Numbered from the stretch's first letter, positions 1 through 11,770 are shown. The stretch is DNA of 64,000 bases from Cladocopium goreaui (GCA_947184155.2 CAMXCT020000502.1:736296-800295), one strand, 5' to 3'. Notes: generated from the letters alone by a model not told the origin. Numbers and translations: made by a program.

Positions 1-29
1 CCATAGTTATGTTAAATTACCAGAGGGTA
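1..29. repeat. F1 element, right end only
   Basis: The window opens inside an F1 copy. Only the right arm, ending ACCAGAGGGTA, is present. Confidence 0.8.
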
Positions 30-1420
30 CAGTGTATCATGTTCATAGAACCCATCCATTTCCGCGTTTGAGGGTCACCGTATATCATCTTCACACCATA
101 TGTTCCATGTTTGTTGGCTTCCCCAAGTTTTACGATAACACTGCAGAAAACTACAGTAGCCTGTGCATATAAAGAAATATTAAATATATTTGTATACATA
201 TGGTATATATATTACGTGAGTGTTTTTGTTTACACACTTAGAGTTTGTCCATATACAGGTTAGTTACCTGTATAGCAAAACTTCGAATGGTGCATCATGA
301 TCATGAGTTCTTGGGGATAGAAAACATGTTTTGTGAATTAAATCCAACTTTAGGGAAACAGCAGTTGCTTCTTAGTTCACCAGTTATTGGGAATGGGACT
401 CCCAGTTGATTATTCCAATGTTATAACCAGTTATCATTTATAGCTTATATACCAATTATATGATTATATCCAATTATATCCATTTGTTTGATGATTCAAT
501 CAGCTATCTCATATATTTCATATATATATATATTCAATTATGATTGTATATTCAATTAAATTACAGTATTATGCTACAGGTATAGGTCAACATTGGATAC
601 CCAAATAATAGAGGCTTAGTATTGATCATACTAAAATCTGTGGTCTCATAGGGCTTAAATTTTTGTCCATTCCAATATATGATTATACTTTTAACATTTT
701 ATAATTGTACATATTCACTTTTAACTAATCATATATCCAACTATCGCCAATTATCTACAATTATTTTAATTATATATAATTTATAATCATATTGGAGATA
801 GTCATATAGTATTTGTATAGTCTATATCAATCACATTGGGAGGACCCCAAATCATCCAAGTCATGGATGACTATTTTAGCATTGAAGCCCATGGCGACTT
901 GTGGTATGCCCATTTCAGGAAAGCTCCAAAATAGCTGGGTACCTAGGGTCAACTAACATAGATATGGAAAATCAACCATTATCTCCAAGTGAATTAATTG
1001 TGGGTTATATAATCAATTATATGCATATTCATATTCATATGAATCATATAGTTGACGGGGCTTGTAAATCTTACAACTAGGGGGAGTCTGATTTATTGTG
1101 GTCCAATTATCTCCAATAATATCCAACTACTATAACTATACATAATAATAATTATCATCATAGCTATTATTAACAATTGTTCTCATATATAAGCATTACA
1201 GTATCATACATAATTATCTCCTAATATGGATTATATTGTTATTTACTATATATAGCAATATTACTAATTAATACAATATAAACTATTACTAGAACTATAT
1301 TTATTACTGTAACTACAATATAATATAACTATAATCAAATAATAAAAAACTACTATCATACTATCTATAACTGTAACTATTATTAATAGCATCATCGTAT
1401 ATAATTATATTAATATTCCG
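30..1420. other. AT-rich tract without genes
   Basis: This stretch is dominated by ATTATA, CCAATTA and TATAT runs. No exon-like GC-rich island, splice-flanked frame or complete element was seen on either strand. Confidence 0.6.
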
Positions 1421-1429
1421 TTCTTGCTC

Positions 1430-1526
1430 CTGAAAGTCGGGCCTCTCCCCCAGCCTGCGCGGCAAAGGTCGGCACTGGCGGCAGCTCCTTCCTTGGCTTT
1501 GCAGCACGAAGTTCTCGGGGCAGCGC
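1430..1526 (-). CDS. possible orphan exon
   Basis: A GC-rich island in an AT-rich surround. On the minus strand it follows an acceptor-like CGCCGCAG and ends at TTTCAG before GAGCAAG, which would be a GA donor. All three frames are open, so the frame is undecided. One reads GCGCTGCCCCGAG onward as a basic peptide, another gives a Cys-rich one. The product is not recognised, and the island could be non-coding. Confidence 0.3.
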
Positions 1527-1549
1527 CTGCGGCGCATTGAACCGTAAAA

Positions 1550-1860
1550 AATGGAGGGTTTCCCAAAGTTTACCTATTTAAAATGGTGATTTAATGGTGA
1601 TATAATGAGGTTTAATGGAGTATTTACAATTTTATGATTTAATGGGCTTCTATAGCTATTTTACCCGCAAAATACGGTGATTTAATGGGATCTAATGGGA
1701 CTTACTCGCGATATAATATAATGGCGGTACATCCTATTTAATCCATTTTGCCAAAAATGGGAATACAATGGAAATGGTGATATAATGCTGATATAATGGA
1801 ATACTTACCATTTTGTGATTTAATGGTGATACATCATGGAAATATAATACATTTTCTCGT
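1550..1860. repeat. degenerate AATGGTGATTTAATGG repeats
   Basis: The words AATGGTGAT, TTTAATGG and ATATAATGG recur irregularly. They resemble the inner part of F1 and are probably decayed element sequence. No gene is visible here. Confidence 0.5.
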
Positions 1861-1872
1861 AACAAAAAATGA

Positions 1873-2001
1873 TACCCTCTGGTTATTAAACGTAGCTCGA
1901 ACTGGAAAACCACCATTTCTTACTAGGTAAATAATCAAACTAAATGGGCCATCTTTCGTCATTTTCTAAAATTAACTATATTGTTAGATAACCAGAGGCT
2001 A
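1873..2001. repeat. F1 element, diverged
   Basis: The ends TACCCTCTGGTTATTAAAC and GATAACCAGAGGCTA are still recognisable. The core has diverged. Confidence 0.7.
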
Positions 2002-2594
2002 AAAAATGGAGCTTTAAGCCAACCTTAAGCATTCGTTTTGCTGGCTTATAAACCTTTCAAAACAACAAAACATGTAGGTTAAAACCACAATTGAATGATG
2101 AATGCAACCTCCGTCTGCGTGACTCAACATCTGTTTATCACCAATGGAGGGTTGGCCCAAGAAAGATTGAATCTCATGGGAATATTCACCAGCAAAACTG
2201 GGGTTTCAAGTTGGTATATCATCAATAACAGTAATGACAAATTGGCATATTGGCAGAGAAAATGGTAAATGTACATGGTGGATTAAACCTGGGGAATTAA
2301 TCAGTGTTCCTGATGTGTGGTCATAAAATCCTCATTTAGCAGGGAATTCAATTTTCACAGGAAAATGGTGGATTTGGGTCTGCCTCAAAATATAAAACAA
2401 CAACAATTTTCAGACACACCCAAATCCATGTTTCAATCCCTATTTTGCTGGTTCAACCCTATTTTTTAAAAATTTAAATCCACCATTGAACCATTAAATC
2501 AATTGAACCATCAAATCATCATTTTTAAACGGACAAATCCAGTGATGTTACATGTTATAAATCGTTCAAACCCATGGACAATGGCTCTAACAGT

Positions 2595-5500
2595 TCATTT
2601 TAAACTCATGAAACTCATTACCCTCTGGTAAACTAACATAGCTATTGAAAATGGCCATTTATAGTGGATTTTCCCATTAAAAATGATGATTTTCCATAGT
2701 TATGTTAAATTACCAGAGGGTAAACCCTTCGGAAAAAACGCCGGTTTTCTCCCAAAATTAGCCGGTTCCGCACCTCTGCTGAGAGTGAAGCCACCACTGA
2801 CCCGGCCACGTCAGGTGCACGGCCTCTGAATGCTGATCCATCGCCAGATTTTTTCCCAAGTGAATCATCTTACCCTCTGGTAAACACTTTGCGAACTGGA
2901 AGCCATGGCCCGGTCGAAATAGTGAGTTTTCCCATTAAAAATGGTGGATCTTTCCATCGTTTTTGGATGTTTTTGGTATGTTTACCAGGCCGGGTACATC
3001 ACCTCTTGAATCATCGGTGAAAAATCTCAGCATTTTTCTCCCAAAATCTCCAGGAAAAACGTCCGCCTCCAGCACCGGAGCGCCTCAGAGAAGGAGGACT
3101 TACCCTCTGGTTATGACTAACATAGCCATGGAAAATCACAATTTTTAATAGGTAAACCATCTATTTCTATGGGATTTAACAGTTCGCCATGGAAAATCTA
3201 CCCATTTTTAAGAACGGTAAACCATCTATTTCGATTAGGGCCATCTATACCATGGCGAACTGTTAGTCATAACCAGAGGGCATCCGGGCAAAATGGGGGG
3301 ATTTCTGCAGCAGTTTTGTCTAATTGCCAGATTTGGTTTCTGAAAAAATCTTAAAATGGATGCCCAAAACCAATGGACCATGGGCTTCAATACTAAAATA
3401 ACTATAGTCTCAGTTTGGATGATTTCGGGGCACCGGAAACCACCATTTAACATCAAAAGCCTGTTGTAGCAACCCCCCAAATCCATAGAAAAGGTGGACA
3501 CCTGGAAACTATTCAGGAAACATCATCGACTTCACATCCTGGAAACACATGTCTTTTTTTTCTTCTATCGTATGGTTTGGAAACTCAATTTGTAGCTCCA
3601 AGTGGCTCCCCATGCTTTCCCCTGAACCACTAAGTCACTAAGCTCACCCCTCCCTCCCAAGCACTTGATAATTTTAACAATATATTAACAAACTTCATAT
3701 TTCGGTTCTTATGCACTGATTTCCCAAAACCTTAGCACTTCTCCTGTATTTCATGTGAACATGATGTTCAAAACCACTGGAATATGAGGTTTTGTGGGTA
3801 AAACAATGCCATAAACCATCCCCCAGTCATCACCATAAATATATGTGGTATAAACTTACCGTTCTCAGTCATGGGTGGTTTATGGCATTGCTCTACCCAC
3901 ACTATACCCAATATCAATAAATATCAACCAACCATTACCAACCATCTGGTAATTATATCAATTATATCAATTATATCAAGCATCTATAATCTGGTATAAT
4001 CAACACTGGTTGGTGGTTTCAACCCGTCTGAAAAATATGAGTTCGTCAGTTGGGAAAGTATATTCCCAATATATGGAAAGTTATAGAATTCCATGGTTCC
4101 AGTCACCACCAACCAGATAGTGATTCCTAGTGGTTGATGTTGAGTAACCCTATATATATATATATATCAACCATCTATAATCTGGTATAATCAACAACAA
4201 TAGTATATAACTGTTATAACTTTAGAATTTTCAGACCCTCATGACTTACACAGACGCTTCGCCGCAGCCCACTTCGCCGCTTCGCCGCCAGTGCCGGGCC
4301 ACGTCTGGCTATGAGATCCACGTAGCGTGGACGCCCAGGCGGAGCCCAACTGAAAGGTCTGAGGCCTTCGGTTGTCGCATGGTGATTTCAGCGTGATTTC
4401 AGCATGGAAAAATGGTGCTTTTCACCATGGAAAAAAGGTGATTTAACCAACAAAAATGGTGATTGAACCATGGAAAAAAGGTGATTTAACCAACAAAAAT
4501 GGTGATTTAACCATGAAAAACAGGTGATTTGATGGGTGATTTATGTTAGCTAAGTTGGTTAGAAAAACTGGTTTCACCAAGGAAAACATGGGAATCTATG
4601 TGATTCTAACTATAGCTGCTTTTCTTAGTTGGTAGACATAACTCCAATAACTGTTGGGCTTATGGCAAGTATAACCGTATAACTATAAACAATGGGGTGA
4701 AACTAAACCAACTTCAAACTGGTGTTCCCATCTGGTAGTTGAAAGATGCTAAAGCACTTTGGGGCTAGCCTAAGTTGTGGTTTTATGATGTGTCTATATA
4801 ACATATATTGTGGTTTGTGACCAGTCAAATAGAATGCAGGGTTGATGTGTTTCTCCTGGAGTGTCCCTAGATTCTCAGGCATTTTGAAGCATGGAAGGGG
4901 ATTGTGCGTGCAAGGCTCTGAAGTCAAGAAGAAAATCGGTTGGGATTCTGAAATGTGACTCCCATTTGGGGGTTTCCATAAATGGAGATACCCAAAAATG
5001 GATGGTTTATAAGGGAACATCCTATTAAAATGGATGAATTTTAGGGGTACCCCCATTTTAGGAAACCCAATTTTGAGAATTTTGGAGGCATCTGCAAGAT
5101 CTGGAATCGGCCAATAGAGAGACAAACCTGGTTGAACATGGAAATTCACCTAAAACAATCAGACATGCAAAGGACACCAAAACATATTGAATCTCCACCA
5201 ATTAATTCCATGCCCCGTTCACCACTGGAACACCTGCTACAAACCAAGCTTTAGTAGGGGATGAAGTTTTACACATGGCAATGGGACCGTTAATCACAGG
5301 GGTATAGCTACGGTATAGCTACTGTAAGATTAGGGAAATGGGATCCATTCCCCGGTAATCACACATGGCAGTGGATTTCTGGTTGGTGGCTGAGCCCTAC
5401 CCATCTGAAAAATATGAAAGTCAGTTGGGATTATTATGCCCAATATATGGAAAAATAAAAAATGTTCCAAACCACCAACCAGATTTTGTTCCATTCATAG

Positions 5501-8500
5501 ATGCTTTTCCCAGCTGTAAACCTCCATTTATTTCGGGGATTTCCCCGCTTGAAAAATGTTGAACAAATGTGTCACCATCGCGAAAGATCGGCACTTGGTT
5601 TCGGGTAACATAAACCAATGGACCAAGTACAATAAACTTAGATATATTCCAATTAAATGAATGAGGGCTAATGAGTAGAGTTTGCTAATAGCTATTTAAT
5701 TTGAAAATAACTATAATATACTATAATTCTAGTTAATAACCAAATATAAAAAAAATAGATAACGCCTCTGTTTCATCAACACTAGTTCTAGTCTCGGAGA
5801 AAGGCCAATGATCCACACTGCTTAGAGCCACACAATCCAGTGCTGGCCCAAGATGATGCCGAGATCTGCGGAGGAAATGTTCCATCCCGGGCCGTTTTGA
5901 TGAACGCCTTTGCTGGTTGGTAATTTCAATGCGTCCCAAAAACCGTTGGAAAATGATTCTTGTTTGAAATCATCAATGCAGTTTCTGATCCTCTTGAAGT
6001 AAGAGGTATATGAATGATGATGTATGATGTATATTGATGTATCAGGGATACCTACAGCTATGTATTTTAATAGATATTGATAGATATGAATATGAATAAT
6101 CATGAATCGTGATGGTCCTGGCAGGATAGCAACGTTAATCCCCCGCTGCAGACTTTCAATCAATAAGGTACTGAACTTGTTTGTCTTGGGAGGACTTCCA
6201 CCCTGTATCCCCACGAAATCAATGGGGTGTTCCTACCTCGAAACCTCCATTCCAGCGTTTCGGGGGCCTGACCTGAGTCTCCAATGCAGCATTTTGTTTA
6301 ATAGCTAAATGCATTTACCCTCTGGTAATTTGTTACATAGCTATTGAAAATATCTAATTTATAGTTCATTTACCTATTCAAAATGGTGATTTTCTGTAGT
6401 TTTTTGTATGTTTACCAGAGGGTAGATGCGAGGCGTTACATCAGGGTACGCCCCAAGGCTACTCTTCACTCCACCAAATGACCGCTGATACCCTCTGGTA
6501 ATTTAACATAGCTATGGAAAATCACCATTTTTAATGGGAAAATCCACTATAAATGGCCATTTTCAATAGCTATGTTAGTTTACCAGAGGGTAACTCCAAT
6601 GTCGTTTGGGCCATGTGTCAGAGAAAAACTGTTTGAACATGTTTGAATTGGAATGCTTGGACACAGCTGCAGAAAATATGACTCACCCTTTACGGAATCC
6701 AACCTGCCAAGTAGCGCTGGCAAATAGATGCAAATAGCATGTCACATGTTTGGCTTTTTCGTATGTGGTCAAACTTGGGTAGCTGAAATAGTTTTTGGCT
6801 TAGCACCAAAAGGTGTCTAAATCGCTGTGTTTCTTAGGTCCCCTATGGTCTGTTTTTTTTGGCGGACATACCCTCTGGTGAACTAACATAGCAATGGAAA
6901 ATGGCTATTTATAGTGGATTTTCCCATTAAAAATGGTGATTTTCCATTGCTATGTTAGTTCACCAGAGGGTAAATGATGGATTTGCACTTCTGTGCACTT
7001 CTACAGTTTAAATCGGATCATGACAGCATTTTGAAAGAAAGTTATCTGTCAGGCTTTTAGGTGAAAAGGCTCGCGCCCAACGAATTCTGTGTGGTGTATC
7101 AGCCTGACTCAACCTGAAAGACAGGTGAAACGTGACTGGGGTACAGCTAGAATTATAGTCAATAGATTATTTTCACTTTGGTACCTAGGAAAGAATGACC
7201 CATAAGCCATAATCCACATCCGAAGAACCCTGGCCATGCAACAGGTTTTCAGAAACTTGTTGATTTATCCGATGCCGATCGGGAACCAAGATCTCGAGAT
7301 ATTTAAATTTACTAAGAACAACTAAGAACTAGATCCCCAATATCATCATTAATTTACACAAGGTGGGCCCCCTGTTACATCTTGATTTATAACTTCCATG
7401 ATTTCTAGTTATTGCACTTATGATTGCCATAAACCCAACAGTTCTTGGATCGGAGTTCTTGGATCGAAATTCGCGAAAACTCTGGGCCTCACCTGGGAGG
7501 ACCAGACTGCGCCTGCATGGGACGGAACTCAATGTCGGACAGGGGCTTGTTCTTGATCTGTCGATAATCGGCCTTGAACAACCCGTAACCCGCGTCAAAC
7601 ATCGAAAGCGCTGTTCAGAGGGACCAAACAACTGGGATGAAACCCGAAGCCCAACAGAAAGGTAGTCAATCGGACGTAAACCGACCCATATCAACCCAGA
7701 TAGACTAGTGGTTGCCAGGCTTCAACAGGCAATTTTCATCAATTTTCCAGAATCATCTTCCGCTATGGATCATTCATACAAGGTGGTGCCCCCCCCCCAG
7801 CTATAAATTCTTTATAAGCCCATTTACTATAGATATATCTACCATAAACCATAGTTATTGGAGTTACCCTCTGGAAAATTAACATAGACCCTGGCAGTCA
7901 TCGGGGTTGAAAGATTAGTTTCCATTAAAACTAGGCTATTTTCAGGGTCCATGTTAATTTACCAGAGGGTATAAACCAACTTAGCTAACGAACTGGGGCA
8001 CCATAGATCTGGCTCTTCACCCCCTCAGATCTGAGATCCACTCCGATTTCCGAGCCAAGGACAGGAGAAGCTGCCTGGGCTCTCTGGGAAGCGACATGAT
8101 GCCCTGGCTGACGAACTGGGTGACGACTGGCTTTAGTCCATATCTACATGTCTGACTACATGAGAGTGGTACAAAAATGCGCTAGATTGATATATATATA
8201 TATATATATTATCTATATATGTTTACTAGTCACTAGTGGTTGGCAGATCTTTGTGCAATAAAGCACTCCCTGCAGCACGCCATCTGTACTTGATCTACAA
8301 CCACCAGAAAACAGCTAGGAGGTCGCTACAAATCATCCTGAATCACAAAAGGCACTATTGCAGAAACCCCCAATTTCCTTCTGGAAATCCATCACATGAG
8401 ATAGTTTACCAGTTTACATTTCCAGATGAATTATGAATAATGGGGTTATTGAAGAGGTATGCGACAGTAGACAACTGAGCAAATCCAAAATGTTCTCGCA

Positions 8501-9503
8501 CAACTTACTGGTGCTAAACGCAGGCAATGGGGCCGGAATGGGGGAATGATCACAAAATAACTAGTTATATAACTAGTTATATCTATATCGATTTATATTA
8601 TTTATACTATTAACGATTCATCCCATCATTCCTTACTTGGTGGCTCATCCCACGGCTCGTAAGTGGGCTATTGGGTTATAACCCCAGTGATTTACATGGG
8701 ATCTAGTTCTTAGTTTCATTATCCCATCATTCCTTACTAAGCACCAGACAAAGAATGCATGGTCAAATCCGCCATATCCATTGCCCCAATCACTCGACCC
8801 ATAGGGCCATCTGCTTGGGGCCCAGCAGAGTTGCAGGGATGAAGCTGGACCTGAAAAGCAATATGAGCCACGAATGAGGGATTTATAATATGTTACAATA
8901 GTGGTTATAATACCAATAATAGTGGTTAGTAAATGTTAGTAACATATAGAAAATAATCAATCATGGGATTATATAGTGATTATATGGTTATTAATACCAA
9001 TGATAGTGGTTATATATGATTATATGATGGGATTATATATAGATATTCTAGATATAACATATCTGGTTGGTGGTTGACCTACCTCTGAAAAATATGAGTT
9101 CGTCAGTTGGGAAAAAAATATTCCCAATATATGGAAAATTAAAAAAAACATGTTCCAAACCACCAACCAGATATGGAGATTAATCAACAAAGTTAATGGA
9201 TAAACATGGAAGATTGGAATGCTAATAAAAGAAACCTGGAGATTTCATCAGCAAACAAGTAGGATGGATTGGAGGGAAAAGCTGCAGGACAAGCATTGGG
9301 TTTCACTGTCTGGATTTGTGAGGCTTTCCTTCTCTCTGACTGGGCAAGCAGTTGGCAATCACTTGGATTTGCAAATGAGAACTTAAATTCCTAGCCTATC
9401 ACCCATTCTGGATAAAGTAATTCATCTTAAATCTCAAACCCTTGGTGGGGTCGTCGTTTTGAATCTGCTCCCAATTCCCCACCCAGGTGAGGGTCTCTAG
9501 AGC
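2595..9503 (-). CDS. gene A, multi-exon, unknown protein (5' end not found)
   Basis: The product is not recognised. Minus-strand exons in order of translation are 9403-9503, 8794-8850, 8466-8507, 8227-8294, 8021-8126, 7493-7610, 6595-6628, 6440-6484, 6237-6272, 6118-6145, 5834-5907, 4250-4349, 3003-3083, 2714-2823 and 2595-2624 (TGA). Codon phase fits at every junction except between 8021 and 7610, where an exon is probably missing. Strong sites include CAG/GTGAGG after 7493, GTAAGT after 4250 and TTGCTTTTCAG before 8850. The intron after 6118 would use a GA donor. Peptide landmarks are ALETLTWVGNWEQ, SLPREPRQLLLSLARK, LSMFDAGYGLFKADYR and APVLEADVFPGDFGRK. The exon at 2714 runs into an F1 copy and is translated through its end (YPL); the last exon starts at the other end of that copy (RV). 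There is no obvious signal peptide or membrane segment. The exon calls are good as a set; individual borders are less certain. Confidence 0.62.
2619..2722. repeat. F1 element, last intron of gene A
   Basis: A complete copy with both ends intact. On the minus strand CTG/GTAATT serves as donor and TTTACCAG/AGGGTA as acceptor, joining exons 2714-2823 and 2595-2624 in phase 0. Confidence 0.85.
2871..2996. repeat. F1 element, variant right end
   Basis: Lies in the gene A intron between 2823 and 3003. The right end reads TTTACCAGGCCGGGTA instead of TTTACCAGAGGGTA. Confidence 0.8.
3101..3282. repeat. F1 double element
   Basis: An outer F1 pair of ends encloses a second hairpin with the stem GTTCGCCATGG/CCATGGCGAAC. 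This stem marks an F1 subfamily also seen at 35880 and 45750. Confidence 0.75.
3794..3900. repeat. F8 element
   Basis: The inverted ends GTGGGTAAAACAATGCCATAAACC and GGTTTATGGCATTG..CTACCCAC flank a short core. The second copy is at 42684. Confidence 0.75.
4006..4116. repeat. F2 element
   Basis: CTGGTTGGTGG at the left and CCACCAACCAG at the right, with the family's internal GAAAAATATGAG and CCAATATATGGAAA words. Confidence 0.85.
4380..4690. repeat. decayed element sequence
   Basis: Repeats of AAAATGGTGATTTAACC are followed by an F4-like relic (TTAGCTAAGTTGG, TAACTCCAATAACTGTTGG). It lies in the long gene A intron between 4349 and 5834. Confidence 0.45.
5379..5482. repeat. F2 element
   Basis: Complete copy, ends CTGGTTGGTGG/CCACCAACCAG, in the gene A intron between 4349 and 5834. 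Confidence 0.85.
6316..6424. repeat. F1 element
   Basis: Complete copy between gene A exons 6237-6272 and 6440-6484. On the minus strand CTG/GTAAAC offers an alternative in-frame donor that would lengthen the 6440 exon down to 6416. Confidence 0.85.
6489..6592. repeat. F1 element
   Basis: Complete copy between exons 6440-6484 and 6595-6628. The splice sites I prefer (GGA/GTTACC and TATCAG/CGG) lie just outside its ends, because splicing at the ends would create a TGA. Confidence 0.85.
6869..6972. repeat. F1 element
   Basis: Near-perfect hairpin copy with TGGTGAACTAACATAG ends, in the intron upstream of exon 6595. Confidence 0.9.
7777..8005. repeat. F4 element split by an F1 insertion
   Basis: The left half begins TACAAGGTGGTGCCCCC and runs to TATTGGAGT. 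The right half resumes TAAACCAACTTAGC and ends GGGGCACCATA. Unbroken F4 copies read GGAGTTATAAACC, so the inserted F1 has duplicated a TA. Confidence 0.85.
7865..7971. repeat. F1 element nested in F4
   Basis: Both ends are present. The core (GACCCTGGCAGTCATCGG and its partner) differs from most F1 copies. Confidence 0.85.
8506..8746. repeat. F9 element with an F3 piece inside
   Basis: Ends CTGGTGCTAAACG and TTACTAAGCACCAG. Bases 8634-8697 are a left half of F3 (ACTTGGTGGCTCATCC). On the minus strand its left end gives the acceptor GCACCAG/TAAGTTG used for gene A exon 8466-8507. Confidence 0.7.
9063..9170. repeat. F2 element
   Basis: Complete copy flanked on both sides by ATAT, a likely target duplication. 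It lies in the gene A intron between 8850 and 9403. Confidence 0.88.
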
Positions 9504-9534
9504 CTGATGTCAGCCTTGTCATCCCGAGCTTCGG

Positions 9535-9745
9535 ATGCAGGGCACGCCTGGACCCGAACACATGCCAGATAGAATTCCAGATAGAGTGCAAGAAAGAGTA
9601 TCAAAATTTCTGCCAGAAAGTATGTCAGAACATATGTCAGATAGAATGCCAGAAAGAATGTCAGAATATGTATGCCACATATACTTCCAAATGATATGTC
9701 AGAAACTATGTCAGGATAGTGCGTCAGGGTCGGGATTACTCGAAG
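9535..9745. repeat. compound minisatellite, copy 1
   Basis: A diverged ATGCCAGATAGA / ATGTCAGAA array. It is preceded by GGGCACGCCTGGACCCGAACAC and followed by GTCGGGATTACTCGAAGTAA. The same order of blocks recurs at 19845 and 56868. Confidence 0.8.
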
Positions 9746-10020
9746 TAAGGTAATTTTGACTATTTTCCTGATATTGACCATTGTGCGAGGTCGCTTCAGA
9801 ACACAATCACCGCTCATCACAAGCCGGCATGTGGCTGGCAAATGGATATGTCACTGGGTCATGGTTCCCATCTACCTAATGGTTTTGAGACTAATGGGTC
9901 CTAAGCTTTCTAAAACACTGGACATTTGGAAGAGCTTGCCTTTTCCTGAGCCCGCTGCCTTTCCTGGCATTTCCGCTTTCTTCAAAGGGTCATCCCACTT
10001 AGGAAGACTTACTTTCACGT
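9745..10020 (-). CDS. possible exon(s) upstream of gene A
   Basis: A minus-strand frame reads open from about 10015 to a stop near 9875 and includes WDDPLKKAEMPGKAAGSG. A GTAAGT donor at about 10003 and several AG sites are present, but I could not fix borders. It may be 5' coding sequence of gene A or a neighbouring gene. Confidence 0.4.
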
Positions 10021-10033
10021 GAACCACTTAGAA

Positions 10034-10179
10034 CTGGTTGGTGGCTGACCTACCCTCTGAAAAATATGAGTTCGTCAGTTGGGAAAAAATATATTCCCAA
10101 TATATATATAATATTTATATATATATAATATTTATATATATATGGAAAAATAAAAGTCATGTTCCAAACCACCAACCAC
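10034..10179. repeat. F2 element with AT expansion
   Basis: The right end is mutated to CCACCAACCAC. A TATATAATATTTATA run has expanded in the middle. On the minus strand a frame ending in the motif MKKMTSHLS runs exactly up to its splice-like border. Confidence 0.8.
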
Positions 10180-10328
10180 TTAAGTGAGATGTCATTTTTT
10201 TCATATCGCTTGGATACCCAGCTGGGATGCCCTTCTCAGCTTGGATCGATCAATGGATCAATCAATGGGATCCTCATTGGATTGCTTTTGCTGGGAAAAT
10301 TGGAACCGGAAACCATCGATTTTCCTGT
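10180..10328 (-). CDS. possible exon between F2 and F1
   Basis: Minus-strand frames are open here, one giving EKGIPAGYPSDMKKM, and it abuts a GT at the F2 border. A plus-strand frame is also open. Strand and borders are not settled. Confidence 0.35.
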
Positions 10329-10436
10329 TACCCTCTGGTAAACATACAAAAAACTATGGAAAGATCCACCATTTTTCATGGGAAAATTCACTATAAATGG
10401 CCATGTTCAATAGCTATGTTAAATTACCAGAGGGTA
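10329..10436. repeat. F1 element
   Basis: Complete copy. The left arm is the ACATACAAAAAACTATGG variant. Confidence 0.88.
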
Positions 10437-10529
10437 AATATGGGATAATATGGGTCTTTCCTCTAGATTTTCCCTTAAACCAATCCGATTTGAGATCCAC
10501 AACTTCTTCACAAAAAAAAAATGGCAGTT

Positions 10530-10642
10530 CTAGGGCTGAGGGGAAAGATATGCCTGTCGTGGCAGCGAAGATTGCACCCACCAACATCGCATTGAATCAA
10601 AACCAAACTTTGTGGGGATTCAAGCACCCTCCCAAATTTTGG
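10530..10642 (+). CDS. possible exon, strand uncertain
   Basis: The plus strand reads from TTCTAG/GGC to TTTTG/GTGATC through KDMPVVAAKIAPTNIALN. The minus strand is also open, with the acceptor TTTGGCAG, through SPKFGRVLESPQ. The plus peptide looks more natural, but the neighbouring genes are all on the minus strand. Confidence 0.4.
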
Positions 10643-10747
10643 TGATCCTGCCAAACATAAGGGCTTATGTATGGACCGAATCTGAAGCAACATATAAGTG
10701 CAAATCTTAACCATCTCATCAAATATCTCATCAAATCATCCTGAGAA

Positions 10748-10838
10748 GTGGGGCACCATAGACCAAGCACTCCAAGCGCTCGGGCTCATGTTCTATCTTG
10801 CCACCCAAACGAAGACAGAGGTCTGCCTCGGATGTGGC
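10748..10838 (+). CDS. possible exon, strand uncertain
   Basis: The plus strand reads KWGTIDQALQALGLMFYL and ends at GGCAG/GTTAGA. The minus strand reads CLRLGGKIEHEPERLECL after the acceptor CCGAG. Third-position GC by eye slightly favours plus. Phases with the neighbouring plus exons do not match. Confidence 0.4.
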
Positions 10839-11218
10839 AGGTTAGAATGGAAACCTTGGACCTGGTTGGACAATCCTGGAAAATTATATGAACATATATA
10901 TCTGAATATAAGTTGGTTTGTAACTAGGCGAAAGATTGGGTTTATGGATACTGCATATATATCTATCGTTAATGGTGGCTATGAAGCAACAAACATAACT
11001 TGGAGGCACCACAGGGACATATAGCAGAAATTTCTGGATTTCTCATTGACGAGTTGAATTCCCAAAGGAAAAGGATACGGAGCCCAGCAACAATGGGGAT
11101 ATGATGGGCATATACACGAAACACATAGTTATAGATTTACTCGAATTCCATGAAAATCATTCAACATCTATGAAAATCATTAACGTTTTGAACACTGCTC
11201 AAATGTTCCCTCAACTTC

Positions 11219-11300
11219 AGGGACAAATCTACCTAAGCGGTGCCTGGAATGGACACAAATTTTACAACGTTTGTGGCGATGTTGTTTCTTCGGGATGGCT
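11219..11300 (+). CDS. possible exon, strand uncertain
   Basis: The plus strand has a good acceptor (CCTCAACTTCAG) and donor (CTG/GTAGGA) around a frame reading IYLSGAWNGHKFYNVCGD. A minus-strand frame (NNIATNVVKFVSIPG) competes. The product is not recognised. Confidence 0.42.
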
Positions 11301-11341
11301 GGTAGGAGCCCCAAGCATTGGTGGATTTTCCCCTTCCAATG

Positions 11342-11445
11342 TACCCTCTGGTAATTTAACATAGCTATGGAAAATGGCCATTTATAGTGAGTTTTCCCAT
11401 TAAAAATGGTGATTTTCCATAGTTATGTTAGTTTACCAGAGGGTA
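11342..11445. repeat. F1 element
   Basis: Complete and close to the family consensus. Confidence 0.9.
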
Positions 11446-11656
11446 TGCCCCGGATAGAAAGTCAAACTTCAAGTGTCAGCTGCAGTTTCCTTATTTTATA
11501 TGATTTTCTGTTTCTGGCAATGTGGACCTCTTTTTAAAGGTGTCCTTTTCTCGTAAACAGCCAAAAAGATAGATTTTGATTTAAAAAGGCATGTTGATTC
11601 AGTGGTCAACTACTTTTCTATCTCTTGAATTTGGTAACATCTTGGTAAAATCGATG

Positions 11657-11770
11657 TACCCTCTGGAACTTTAACATGGCTGTCGAAAATGGCCCATTTG
11701 TAGATGATTTACCTTTTGCAAAAATAAAGTCTTTTTTTTTTCATAGCTATGTTAACTTACCAGAAAGGTA
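11657..11770. repeat. F1 element, diverged
   Basis: Ends TACCCTCTGGAACTTTAAC and TTAACTTACCAGAAAGGTA, with a T run in the core. Confidence 0.75.

Noticed and set aside
6237-6272. A 34 bp intron between 6237 and about 6203 in gene A
   Set aside because: It would be implausibly short. A later acceptor (CTGCAG before 6145) keeps phase with an intron near 90 bp.
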